In this document: positions 1 through 5,436 of the stretch, piece after piece
How positions within the stretch are numbered: position 1 is the stretch's first letter
How the letters are laid out: the number at the start of each line of letters is the position of its first letter
Source of the DNA: an uncultured Clostridium sp.
Lineage (GTDB): Bacteria; Bacillota_A; Clostridia; TANB77; CAG-508
Direction: 5' to 3'
Length of the DNA stretch: 5,436 nucleotides
Assembly: GCA_947244675.1 (NCBI GenBank)
Contig: CAMXLV010000110.1
Location: 1-5,436, forward strand
The notes under the pieces: model-generated
What the model saw: the letters and a program-made list of their open reading frames with translations, nothing else
The model's database searches: none
What the model was told of the DNA's origin: nothing
Translations under genes and position numbers: made by a program

Positions 1-204
1 ATATTCTGACATATAGTTTCTAGCTATTATCAAAAAAATCAAAGATATTATTTCAAAAACTATACCAAAATCAAATTCTCCATACATTAAAGGTATAATA
101 TAGGTCATTATACTAATTACAATTAATAGTATAGGTGCAATTGTCTTATTTTTTGCTTTATCAACATTTACTTTTTTTATAATTTTTTTTTCTTTTTCTT
201 CCAT
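1..204 (-). CDS. Small membrane protein, two predicted helices, C-terminus outside window
   Basis: The first 68 codons of an open frame run off the low-coordinate end with no stop. I do not recognise the family. The N-terminus is charged and lysine-rich (starting MEEKEKKIIKK), followed by hydrophobic segments at about residues 21-40 (TIAPILLIVISIMTYIIPLM) and 47-62, separated by a short acidic loop (YGEFDF). An inner-membrane protein with a cytoplasmic N-terminus is the likely reading. The start at 204 is chosen because AAGGAG lies at 216-211 with a 6-nt spacer. An in-frame ATG at 240, directly after the stop of the upstream gene, has no ribosome site. The gap of 36 nt behind the four-helix membrane gene, with no promoter or terminator seen between them, suggests co-transcription. 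It has no in-frame CGG and no frame break. Confidence 0.75.
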   Translation of the reverse strand, partial: MEEKEKKIIKKVNVDKAKNKTIAPILLIVISIMTYIIPLMYGEFDFGIVFEIISLIFLIIARNYMSEY

Positions 205-240
205 TTTAGGCTCCTTACAATATTTTCTTTTGTTAATCAT

Positions 241-975
241 CTAAAAGCGAACATTTTGTTCTTCATCAAATAAAATTAAATCATCTTTTTCTAATCTATC
301 TTTCTTCTTTTGTATATTTATTATTTTAAATATTTGATAAATCAGTAATGTATTAAGCAATAAATGTAATATTAACATAGCATATCCTTTTATTTTAAAT
401 ATATTATACATTTCCATACATTCATCTATATAGTATTCTTTTTCTGTTTTTATACTTAATCCACCTATTCCTATATCAAATTTTGAGTTATTAGCTTTTT
501 CTTGTGTGTCTTGTTCTAAGTAAAACTGTTCAAATTTATTCTTATCATAAGTCGAATCATAACTTAATTTTATTCCTAAAAAAACTAACATTGTTACTAT
601 AGAAATAGCTAAAATAATTGCCAGTTTTTTTATTAATATCTCTTTGCTTTTAGAAAAGAAATTAGCACTTACAACTATACTTAATAGGGTTAATAATACT
701 ATTGAATAAATATTTATAAATACACTTTTCATATTTTCAATCGGATCTATTATTGATGACTTATGCATAAACAAATATGTAATTACTCCAATTATTAAAA
801 TTGTAAATGTTACTATCATTTGTATTATTACATATGTATTATCCAACGGAATATAGTACATTCTTCTATAATACCAACCATAATGATGTCTATATCCATC
901 ATCAAAATCATTATTTTCTCCCCCATCAATATTATTGTTAATTGATGGCATATCCCCTCTACCCATAAAAGCCAT
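241..975 (-). CDS. Four-helix integral membrane protein of unknown function (244 aa)
   Basis: An intact 244-residue frame; I do not recognise the family. Residues 1-30 are polar and rich in Asn, Asp and Gly. An aromatic, basic stretch follows at about 30-42 (HHYGWYYRRMYYIP), just before the first membrane segment. Hydrophobic helices are visible at about 48-70, 84-106, 116-137 and 197-218. Residues 138-195 form a polar, charged loop between helices three and four, and the tail is charged (KKKDRLEKDD, then DEEQNVRF). No signal peptide or catalytic motif is evident. The ATG at 975 is supported by AGGAG upstream with about an 8-nt spacer, and a sigma-A promoter sits at 1045-1017. It heads a transcription unit with the two-helix gene starting at 204. 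Both genes read without frame breaks, and the one Arg codon near the C-terminus is CGC. Confidence 0.8.
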   Translation of the reverse strand: MAFMGRGDMPSINNNIDGGENNDFDDGYRHHYGWYYRRMYYIPLDNTYVIIQMIVTFTILIIGVITYLFMHKSSIIDPIENMKSVFINIYSIVLLTLLSIVVSANFFSKSKEILIKKLAIILAISIVTMLVFLGIKLSYDSTYDKNKFEQFYLEQDTQEKANNSKFDIGIGGLSIKTEKEYYIDECMEMYNIFKIKGYAMLILHLLLNTLLIYQIFKIINIQKKKDRLEKDDLILFDEEQNVRF

Positions 976-1016
976 AATTATTTCTCCTATTTTTATTATT
1001 TTCTATTTTTAATAAT

Positions 1017-1045
1017 ATTTTAACATATCCTCAAAATTTTAACAA
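1017..1045 (-). promoter_or_regulatory. Sigma-A promoter for the membrane-protein pair
   Basis: On the minus strand TTGTTA (1045-1040) is followed by a 17-nt spacer and TAAAAT (1022-1017), with TG one base before the -10 (extended -10, TGTTAAAAT). Transcription would start near 1010, leaving a leader of about 35 nt before the ATG at 975. It lies just after the terminator that ends the galE-argS unit, as expected for the start of a new unit. In AT-rich DNA such matches also arise by chance; the exact spacing, the extended -10 and the position raise confidence. Confidence 0.6.
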
Positions 1046-1155
1046 TAGTTCTTTGTTCTTATATTTGTATTCAATCTCAACTTCTTTATTTTTCATTTTT
1101 TCAAATCCTACCATTTTTATTTTATAGTTTTAAATTTTTCTATTATTATAAAATC

Positions 1156-1201
1156 AAAAAAGATGAATTTGCATTATTATTTCTGGCAATTCATCTTTTT
1201 T
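1156..1201 (-). terminator. Intrinsic terminator after the galE-argS unit (possibly bidirectional)
   Basis: A perfect 14-bp inverted repeat has arms AAAAAAGATGAATT (1156-1169) and AATTCATCTTTTTT (1188-1201), separated by 18 nt. In minus-strand RNA the stem ends in a run of six U followed by further U-rich sequence, which fits rho-independent termination of transcripts coming from argS. The stem is AT-rich, with few GC pairs, but long. The repeat is symmetric with A and T tracts at its ends, so it could also act on plus-strand transcripts, though no plus-strand gene is seen here. Confidence 0.75.
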
Positions 1202-1221
1202 ATAAATTACTAAATTGTTTG

Positions 1222-1339
1222 TAGGAGGAAACCTTTGCTATTACTATATTTTTATTTTTTGTCATAAGAAAATATTATTGTAATAACTAAGCCTATTAAC
1301 GTAATCCCTTTCGTATCTCTCATTTCTATTTTCCTCCTA
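1222..1339. repeat. 10-bp inverted repeat (TAGGAGGAAA) flanking the prepilin-like mini-ORF
   Basis: TAGGAGGAAA occurs on the plus strand at 1222-1231 and its exact complement at 1330-1339, enclosing the mini-ORF. The minus-strand copy is the ribosome site of the mini-ORF. The plus-strand copy precedes no credible ORF. No target-site duplication or longer terminal repeat is seen, so chance similarity between two Shine-Dalgarno-like strings is quite possible. Confidence 0.25.
1252..1323 (-). CDS. 23-codon ORF resembling a type IV prepilin N-terminus (remnant or micro-protein)
   Basis: A short frame directly follows argS and begins MRDTKGITLIGLVITI, then ends after IFSYDKK. It has a strong AGGAGG (1338-1333) with a 9-nt spacer to its ATG, one of the best ribosome sites in the window. 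KGITLIGLVITI matches the class III signal of clostridial prepilin or pseudopilin-like proteins: a basic leader, a Gly cleavage site for prepilin peptidase, then a hydrophobic helix. Normally the helix continues for about ten more hydrophobic residues and leads into a globular domain. Here the frame stops, and no continuation is found in the other two frames down to the terminator. It is most simply a decayed pilin gene or a recombination remnant. A genuinely translated micro-protein is possible. It lies inside the argS transcript, 35 nt after the argS stop. Confidence 0.45.
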   Translation of the reverse strand: MRDTKGITLIGLVITIIFSYDKK

Positions 1340-1358
1340 TGTTTTCTCTTTTTGCCTC

Positions 1359-3067
1359 TTACATTTTATCTGGCATTTCCATACCAAGTAGATTAGCTCC
1401 CGCCTTTAAAACTTCACCTACCCAATAACTTAAGAAAACTCTAGCGTCTTGTGTTTTCTTATCTTCTGTTATAATTTTATTTTCATTATAAAAGCTACTA
1501 AACGATTTTGCTAACTCAATCAAATATCTTGCTAAAATAGATGGCTCATCTTTTATAATTACTGCTTTTAAGATATCTTCAAATAAATAAATTTGTTTGA
1601 TCATATTTTGTGAATATGGATCTAAAAGTTCTTGGTAATCAATTTCTTCTGCTTTTGGTAAATACTGTGCTTTTTCTTGTATACTTTTTGTACGTACATA
1701 AGTATATTGAATATATGGACCGTGTTTCTCCTTGAAAATTTAAAATTTGATTCCAGTCAAATATTTCATCTTTAATTCTACTATTTGCTAAATCATTAAA
1801 GATAACTGCACCAATTCCCACTTTTTTAGCTACTTCTTCCTTATTTTCTAGGGATGCATTTTTTTCTTCTATAATTTTAATTGCTCTCGTTATTGCTTCC
1901 TTTAATAATTCTTCTAATTTGATAATATTTCCTTCTCTTGTTGACATTTTACCAGTTGGAAGTAATACCATACCAAAAGGAATATGTGTTAAACCTTTTA
2001 TATATTTTTCATCTAAACTTAAAAGTTTAGCTACTTCAAATATCTGTTTAAAATGTAATGTTTGCTCATAAGATGTCACATAAATCGATTTATCATAATC
2101 ATAAGTTCTAGCACGATATAAAATAGCAGCTAAGTCTCTTGTTGCATATGTTGTAGATCCATTTGATTTTTCAATAATGCAAGGAGCTTCTATTCCTTTT
2201 TCTTCTAAATTAATAATTCTTGCTCCTTGCGATTCTATTACCTTCCCCGTTTTCTCTAACATTTCTATCACTTCTGTCATTTTATCAGAGTAAAAGGCTT
2301 CACCATTCCAAGAATCAAAATGACTCCCTAATAGGTCATATACTCTTTGAAACTCTTGCAAACTAAGTGTTCTGAATTTCTCCCAAATTTTTAGGCAGTA
2401 TTCATCTTTTTCTTCTAATTTTTTAAAGTTTTCTCTACAACGATTTAATACTTCTTCCTCTTGTTTACAAGCTTCATTAATACGAATATAAATTTTGGTT
2501 AATTCATTAATAGGATCTTTTTCTATTTCGTATTCTTCTCCCCAAAGCTTATAACCTTCAATTAGTTTTCCAAATTGTGTACCATAATCTCCTAAATGAT
2601 TGATACTAGTTACTTGATACCCTAAAGCCTTGTAAATCCTATAAAGTGCACCTCCAATTACAGTAGAACGTAAATGCCCTATATGAAATGGTTTAGCAAT
2701 ATTAGGAGAAGAATAATCAATTACTATTTTTTTTCCTTCTCCTGTTTTTATCTTCTTATATTCTTCATTTTGAACATAAGCAATTACTTCTTTTGTCAAT
2801 AAAGATGTATTTACCCAAAAATTCAAATAGCCACCGAATAACTTCTACTTTTTCTATTTGCTCTTGGTTTATTTCTATTTTTTCTTTTATCTCATTAGCA
2901 ATTTGCCCTGGTGCTTTTTTTAACTCTTTGGCAAGACGAAAACAAGGAAATGCATAGTCTCCATTTTTGCTATCTTTTGGAATTTCAATATAACTTTCTA
3001 ATTCTTTAACATCTAAACAAATAACTTTTGCTATTTTGTTTGCTATTTCTTGTTTAAAATTTATCAT
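1359..3067 (-). CDS. argS: Arginyl-tRNA synthetase, 568 aa, read through two +1 frame shifts at CGG
   Basis: ArgS charges tRNA-Arg with arginine, using ATP, in the cytoplasm. The frame starts at ATG 3067 (AAGG at 3079-3076, 8-nt spacer) and gives 77 codons (3067-2837) of the N-terminal tRNA-binding domain. Skipping C2836 gives 371 codons (2835-1723) of the class I catalytic domain. Skipping C1722 gives 120 codons and TAA (1721-1359) of the DALR anticodon-binding domain, ending MPDKM. The total of 568 aa is normal for the family, with no residues lost at either join (EVI/GGYLNF and GET/GPYIQY). HIGH is at residues 128-131 in KPFHIGHLRS; the KMSKS-equivalent is KMSTR at 373-377. The conserved Arg after HIGH is CGT. 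Without the shifts, products end 27 codons after each CGG or its neighbourhood, as 101- and about 470-residue fragments. The gene lies 35 nt after galE in the same unit. It is either a programmed or codon-driven frameshifted gene, or an intact gene carrying two sequence errors. Confidence 0.9.
1720..1722 (-). other. +1 frameshift site 2 in argS (in-frame CGG; GGT gives Gly449)
   Basis: The minus strand reads GAA ACA C GGT CCA TAT. In the incoming frame the codon after ACA (Thr448) is CGG. Omitting C1722 yields GETGPYIQYTYVR, the strongly conserved junction between the catalytic and anticodon-binding domains of ArgS. Staying in frame gives GETRSIYSIY and a stop at 1639. Because CGG is preceded by A, deleting A1723 instead would also give Thr-Gly, so the extra base can be placed at 1722 or 1723. 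The shift itself is certain from homology; its cause is not. Confidence 0.85.
2834..2836 (-). other. +1 frameshift site 1 in argS (in-frame CGG; GGT gives Gly78)
   Basis: The minus strand reads GAA GTT ATT C GGT GGC TAT. The incoming frame has CGG after ATT (Ile77). Omitting C2836 gives EVIGGYLNFWVN, matching the usual end of the ArgS N-terminal domain (a Gly-containing turn followed by hydrophobic-Asn-Phe). Staying in frame gives VIRWLFEFLG and a stop near 2765. No start codon with a ribosome site lies just after the break, so two separately translated genes are unlikely. Confidence 0.85.
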
Positions 3068-3102
3068 TTTCTTTTCCTTATATTCCTTCCTTATAAACCT
3101 TT

Positions 3103-4111
3103 TTATTTTGTTTGATTCACAATATAATTCCAAGAATCCAAACACATATCTTCTAATGTTTTTGTTGCCTCCCAATCAAGTTCTTCTTTTGCTTTTTTTG
3201 GGTCAGCATAACAAGTAGCAATATCACCAGCTCTTCTTGGTGTAATTTTATAAGATACTTTTTTACCTGTTGTTCTTTCAAATGCTTTTACCATATCTAA
3301 CACACTATAGCCTGTTCCTGTACCTAAATTGTAAATATATAATCCTTTTTGTTCTTTTTCTATTTTGTCTAACGCTTTTAAATGTCCTTTGGCTAAGTCT
3401 ACCACGTGAATATAGTCTCTAACACCTGTTCCATCTGGTGTATCATAATCATCTCCAAATATAGATAATTCTTTCAAATTCCCATTTGCTACTCTTACAA
3501 TATATGGCATTAAATTATTAGGAATCCCTTGTGGCTCTTCCCCTATTAACCCACTTTTGTGTGCTCCTACTGGGTTAAAATATCGCAATATACAAATATC
3601 CCATGAATTATCTGATTTATAAATATCTTTTAAAATTTGTTCAATAAATAATTTCGTCGTTCCATAAGGATTTGTTGTTCCTCCTGTATGGCACTCTTCT
3701 GTTAATGGTATTTTCTCTGGTTCTCCATAGACAGTAGCAGAAGAACTAAAAATAAATTTCTTACAGTTATATTTTCTCATAACATCTAATAATACTAATG
3801 CTCCAGAAATATTATTTGTATAATATTCTATTGGTTTTTGTACAGATTCTCCTACTGCTTTAAATCCAGCAAAATTGATAACTGCTTCAATTGTATTTTC
3901 TTGGAATACTTTTTCTAATTTCTCTTTATTTTTGTAATCTATTTCGTAAAACTTAAAATCTTTTTTTGTTATTTCTTTTATTCTCTCTAATACTTGTGGA
4001 TTACTATTAGAAAAATCATCTACAATTATAATCTCTTTTCCTTTTTCTAATAATTCAATTGCTGTATGACTACCAATATATCCGTGCTCCTCCTGGTAAT
4101 AAAATTGCCAT
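3103..4111 (-). CDS. galE: UDP-glucose 4-epimerase, 335 aa, read through one +1 frame shift at codon 10
   Basis: GalE interconverts UDP-glucose and UDP-galactose using bound NAD, feeding the Leloir pathway and supplying UDP-galactose for surface glycans. The ATG at 4111 has AGGTGG (4125-4120) with an 8-nt spacer. Nine codons (MAILLPGGA) are followed by CGG. Skipping C4084 restores GYIGSHTAIELLEKG and an open frame to TAA at 3103, giving 335 aa, the usual length. Features of this extended SDR enzyme: the NAD-binding GGAGYIG at 7-13, a Ser cluster at 122-124 (SSSATVYG), catalytic Tyr149 and Lys153 (YGTTK, matching E. coli numbering), then LRYFNPVGAH and GTGVRDYIHV. Residue 6 is Pro where the family usually has Thr (TGGAGYIG). 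In-frame reading would stop after 13 residues, so no enzyme could be made without the shift. It is first in a unit with argS, from the promoter at 4173-4145. Confidence 0.9.
4082..4084 (-). other. +1 frameshift site in galE (in-frame CGG; GGA gives Gly10)
   Basis: The minus strand reads GGA GCA C GGA TAT ATT. The incoming frame has CGG after GCA (Ala9). Omitting C4084 gives GGAGYIGSH, the dinucleotide-binding glycine motif of GalE. Staying in frame gives R-I-Y-W and TAG at 4072-4070. The next in-frame ATG of the restored frame is at 3780, far inside the Rossmann domain, so internal initiation could not give a complete enzyme. Confidence 0.85.
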
Positions 4112-4144
4112 TTATTTTTCCACCTTTCCTTTGTTTTTTCTTAA

Positions 4145-4173
4145 ATTATAATCTCTTCCTTCTTAAAAGTCAA
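4145..4173 (-). promoter_or_regulatory. Near-consensus sigma-A promoter for galE-argS
   Basis: On the minus strand TTGACT (4173-4168) is followed by a 17-nt spacer and a perfect TATAAT (4150-4145). It overlaps the cysS stop codon and lies 33 nt upstream of the galE ATG, predicting a start near 4138 and a leader of about 27 nt containing the AGGTGG ribosome site. It is the best promoter match in the window. No terminator is seen between cysS and galE, so read-through from cysS may add to expression. Confidence 0.75.
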
Positions 4174-5436
4174 ACTTTTTTTATAACAGCTCCTTCTTTG
4201 GTGTCTTTTATTTCATAGCCTTTTTCTTTTATCTTATCTCTTAATTCATCTGATTTTCCCCAGTCTTTATTTTCTCTTGCTTTTTTTCTTTCTTCTATTA
4301 AGTCTACTATTTCTTGTGGTAACTTTAATTCCGTTTCTTCTATTGGTTCTTCTATTTTTAAACCTAACACCTTATCAAATTTTTCTAACAATTTAGCCAA
4401 TTGCACTGACTTCTTTTCTTGTCTCACTACTTCCCACACAACTCCCATAGCAAGAGGCATATTCAAATCATCATTAATTGCTTCACAAAATTTTTCTTCT
4501 AATTCTTGTATTTTGTTCTCTTCTATAATTTCTTTTCCTTCCAAATGCATTTGATAACCACTTTTTAATCTTTCTAATGATTTGGCAGTTGCATCCATTG
4601 CTTCCCATGTGAAATTCAATTTATTTCTATAATGGCATGAATAAGTAAATAATCTATAAACTAATGGATCATACCCTCTTTCGATGATGTCTTTCATGAG
4701 ATATACATTTCCCAAGCTTTTTGACATTTTTCCACCATCAATTAATAGATATTCTCCATGCATCCAAAATCTAGCTGGTATTTTTCCACTATTTCCTTTG
4801 CTTTGTGCTATTTCATTTTCATGATGTGTTGGTATTAAATCAATTCCTCCTGTATGAATATCAAATTCTTCTCCTAAATATTTTTGTCCCATAGCAGAAC
4901 ATTCAATATGCCATCCTGGATAACTTGGTCCCCATGGACTATCCCATTTCATTAAATGGTTTTTAGGTGCTTTAATCCATAATGCAAAATCATAAGGATT
5001 TCTTTTTTCGGTATCAACATTTACTCTTGCTCCTGCTTTTTGCTCTTCTAAATTCACATTAGAAAGAATTGGATATTGATCTAATTTAGCTACATCAAAA
5101 TAAATGGTATTAGAAGTTTCATAAGCATAATCTTTTTCTATTAGTTTTTTTACATAGGCTAACATTTCTTGGATATGGTCTGTTGCTTTACATACTATTT
5201 CTGGTGTTTGGATATTTAGTGATGCTAAGTCTTCAAAAAAAAGTTTTGTATAATGGTTGGCAATTTCCATTGGTGTTTTCTTTTCTTCTCTTGCTGTTTT
5301 TAACATTTTGTCTTCCCCTTCATCACCATCTGAAACTAAGTGTCCTACATCGGTTATGTTCATTGCATGCTTTAAAGTGTAGCCATTGTAAGTAAGTACT
5401 CTTCTTAAAACGTCTTGAAATAGATTTGTTCTCATA
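4170..5436 (-). CDS. cysS: Cysteinyl-tRNA synthetase, N-terminus outside window
   Basis: CysS charges tRNA-Cys with cysteine in the cytoplasm. The window holds the last 421 residues and the stop (TGA, 4172-4170). The Met at 5435 is internal: the text MRTNLFQDVLRRVLTYNGY aligns to the region shortly after the HIGH motif, so about 40 residues, including HIGH and the first zinc-binding Cys, lie beyond the edge. Visible in the fragment (numbered from that Met): NITDVGH at about 26-32; zinc ligands Cys179 (WHIECSAMG), His204 and Glu208 (HHENE), with the same 25- and 4-residue spacing as in E. coli CysS; KMSKS at 236-240 (GGKMSKSLGN); and the C-terminal helical domain with the typical tail KDWGKSDELRDKIKEKGYEIKDT. 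It is intact over 1,267 nt with no in-frame CGG, an internal control for the frame breaks in galE and argS. The next gene, galE, starts 58 nt later. Confidence 0.95.
   Translation of the reverse strand, partial: MRTNLFQDVLRRVLTYNGYTLKHAMNITDVGHLVSDGDEGEDKMLKTAREEKKTPMEIANHYTKLFFEDLASLNIQTPEIVCKATDHIQEMLAYVKKLIEKDYAYETSNTIYFDVAKLDQYPILSNVNLEEQKAGARVNVDTEKRNPYDFALWIKAPKNHLMKWDSPWGPSYPGWHIECSAMGQKYLGEEFDIHTGGIDLIPTHHENEIAQSKGNSGKIPARFWMHGEYLLIDGGKMSKSLGNVYLMKDIIERGYDPLVYRLFTYSCHYRNKLNFTWEAMDATAKSLERLKSGYQMHLEGKEIIEENKIQELEEKFCEAINDDLNMPLAMGVVWEVVRQEKKSVQLAKLLEKFDKVLGLKIEEPIEETELKLPQEIVDLIEERKKARENKDWGKSDELRDKIKEKGYEIKDTKEGAVIKKV

Noticed and set aside
1031..1114. A 27-codon minus-strand ORF whose end (VEIEYKYKNKELLLKF) loosely recalls the N-terminus of RNase III.
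   Set aside because: It is very short, has no good ribosome site, overlaps the promoter at 1045-1017, and no downstream RNase III sequence follows in any frame. The resemblance is to low-complexity Lys/Glu/Leu text in AT-rich DNA.
1223..1268. Plus-strand AGGAGG followed by a possible TTG start and ten hydrophobic codons.
   Set aside because: It is too short, has a non-ATG start and no recognisable peptide; it is better seen as half of an inverted repeat or chance.
1359..3067. argS as a decaying pseudogene, or as three separate genes encoding split subunits.
   Set aside because: All conserved motifs and the full family length are kept with no residue lost at the joins and no stop codons elsewhere, unlike decay. 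The segments after the breaks lack starts with ribosome sites, unlike split genes.
3036..3218. Plus-strand 60-codon open frame across the galE-argS junction.
   Set aside because: It lies antisense to two well-identified genes with no ribosome site or recognisable product; such frames are common opposite AT-rich coding DNA.
5183..5395. Plus-strand 70-codon open frame opposite cysS.
   Set aside because: It is antisense to conserved cysS codons, and its hydrophobic composition is a by-product of the complementary Lys/Glu-rich sequence.
5433..5435. The ATG at 5435 as the start of cysS.
   Set aside because: The protein text there corresponds to the region just after HIGH in CysS; the true start lies beyond the window.
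1..5436. tRNA or rRNA genes, CRISPR arrays, insertion sequences, riboswitches or a T-box leader for the synthetase genes.
   Set aside because: No cloverleaf, spaced repeat, transposase or T-box-like sequence was seen. The galE-argS leader is only about 27 nt, too short for a T-box, and the start of cysS is outside the window.

Overview
The window is a strongly AT-rich stretch of bacterial chromosome with every recognisable gene on the minus strand. The codon use, the purine-rich Shine-Dalgarno sites, the sigma-A type promoters, the protein sequences and a clostridial-style prepilin N-terminus (KGITLIGLVITI) point to a low-GC member of the Firmicutes, most likely an uncultured Clostridia-like organism. 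The taxon is inference.

Reading along the minus strand, from high to low coordinates: a 5'-truncated cysteinyl-tRNA synthetase gene (cysS, 5436-4170); a near-consensus promoter overlapping its stop codon (4173-4145); UDP-glucose 4-epimerase (galE, 4111-3103); arginyl-tRNA synthetase (argS, 3067-1359); a 23-codon ORF resembling a prepilin N-terminus (1323-1252); a 14-bp perfect-stem terminator (1156-1201); a second promoter (1045-1017); a four-helix membrane protein of unknown function (975-241); and the start of a two-helix membrane protein (204-1) that leaves the window. galE and argS form one transcription unit; the two membrane genes form another.

The main observation concerns decoding. 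galE and argS cannot be read in one frame: galE needs one +1 shift and argS needs two. At all three places the incoming frame presents the codon CGG. Skipping its C gives a GGN glycine codon and restores the expected protein exactly: GalE 335 aa with the GGAGYIG motif, ArgS 568 aa with GGYLNF and GETGPY. These three are the only in-phase CGG codons in the genes of the window. Three other CGG trinucleotides on the coding strand lie out of phase, and four lie on the opposite strand inside genes; none disturbs a frame. Arg is otherwise written AGA, CGT, CGA or CGC. This suggests an organism in which CGG is not a normal arginine codon but a +1 frameshift signal (or CGGN is a four-base glycine codon). 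The rival explanation is three sequencing or assembly errors that happen to share the same inserted base and context. The sequence alone cannot settle this, but the phase dependence favours a decoding phenomenon.
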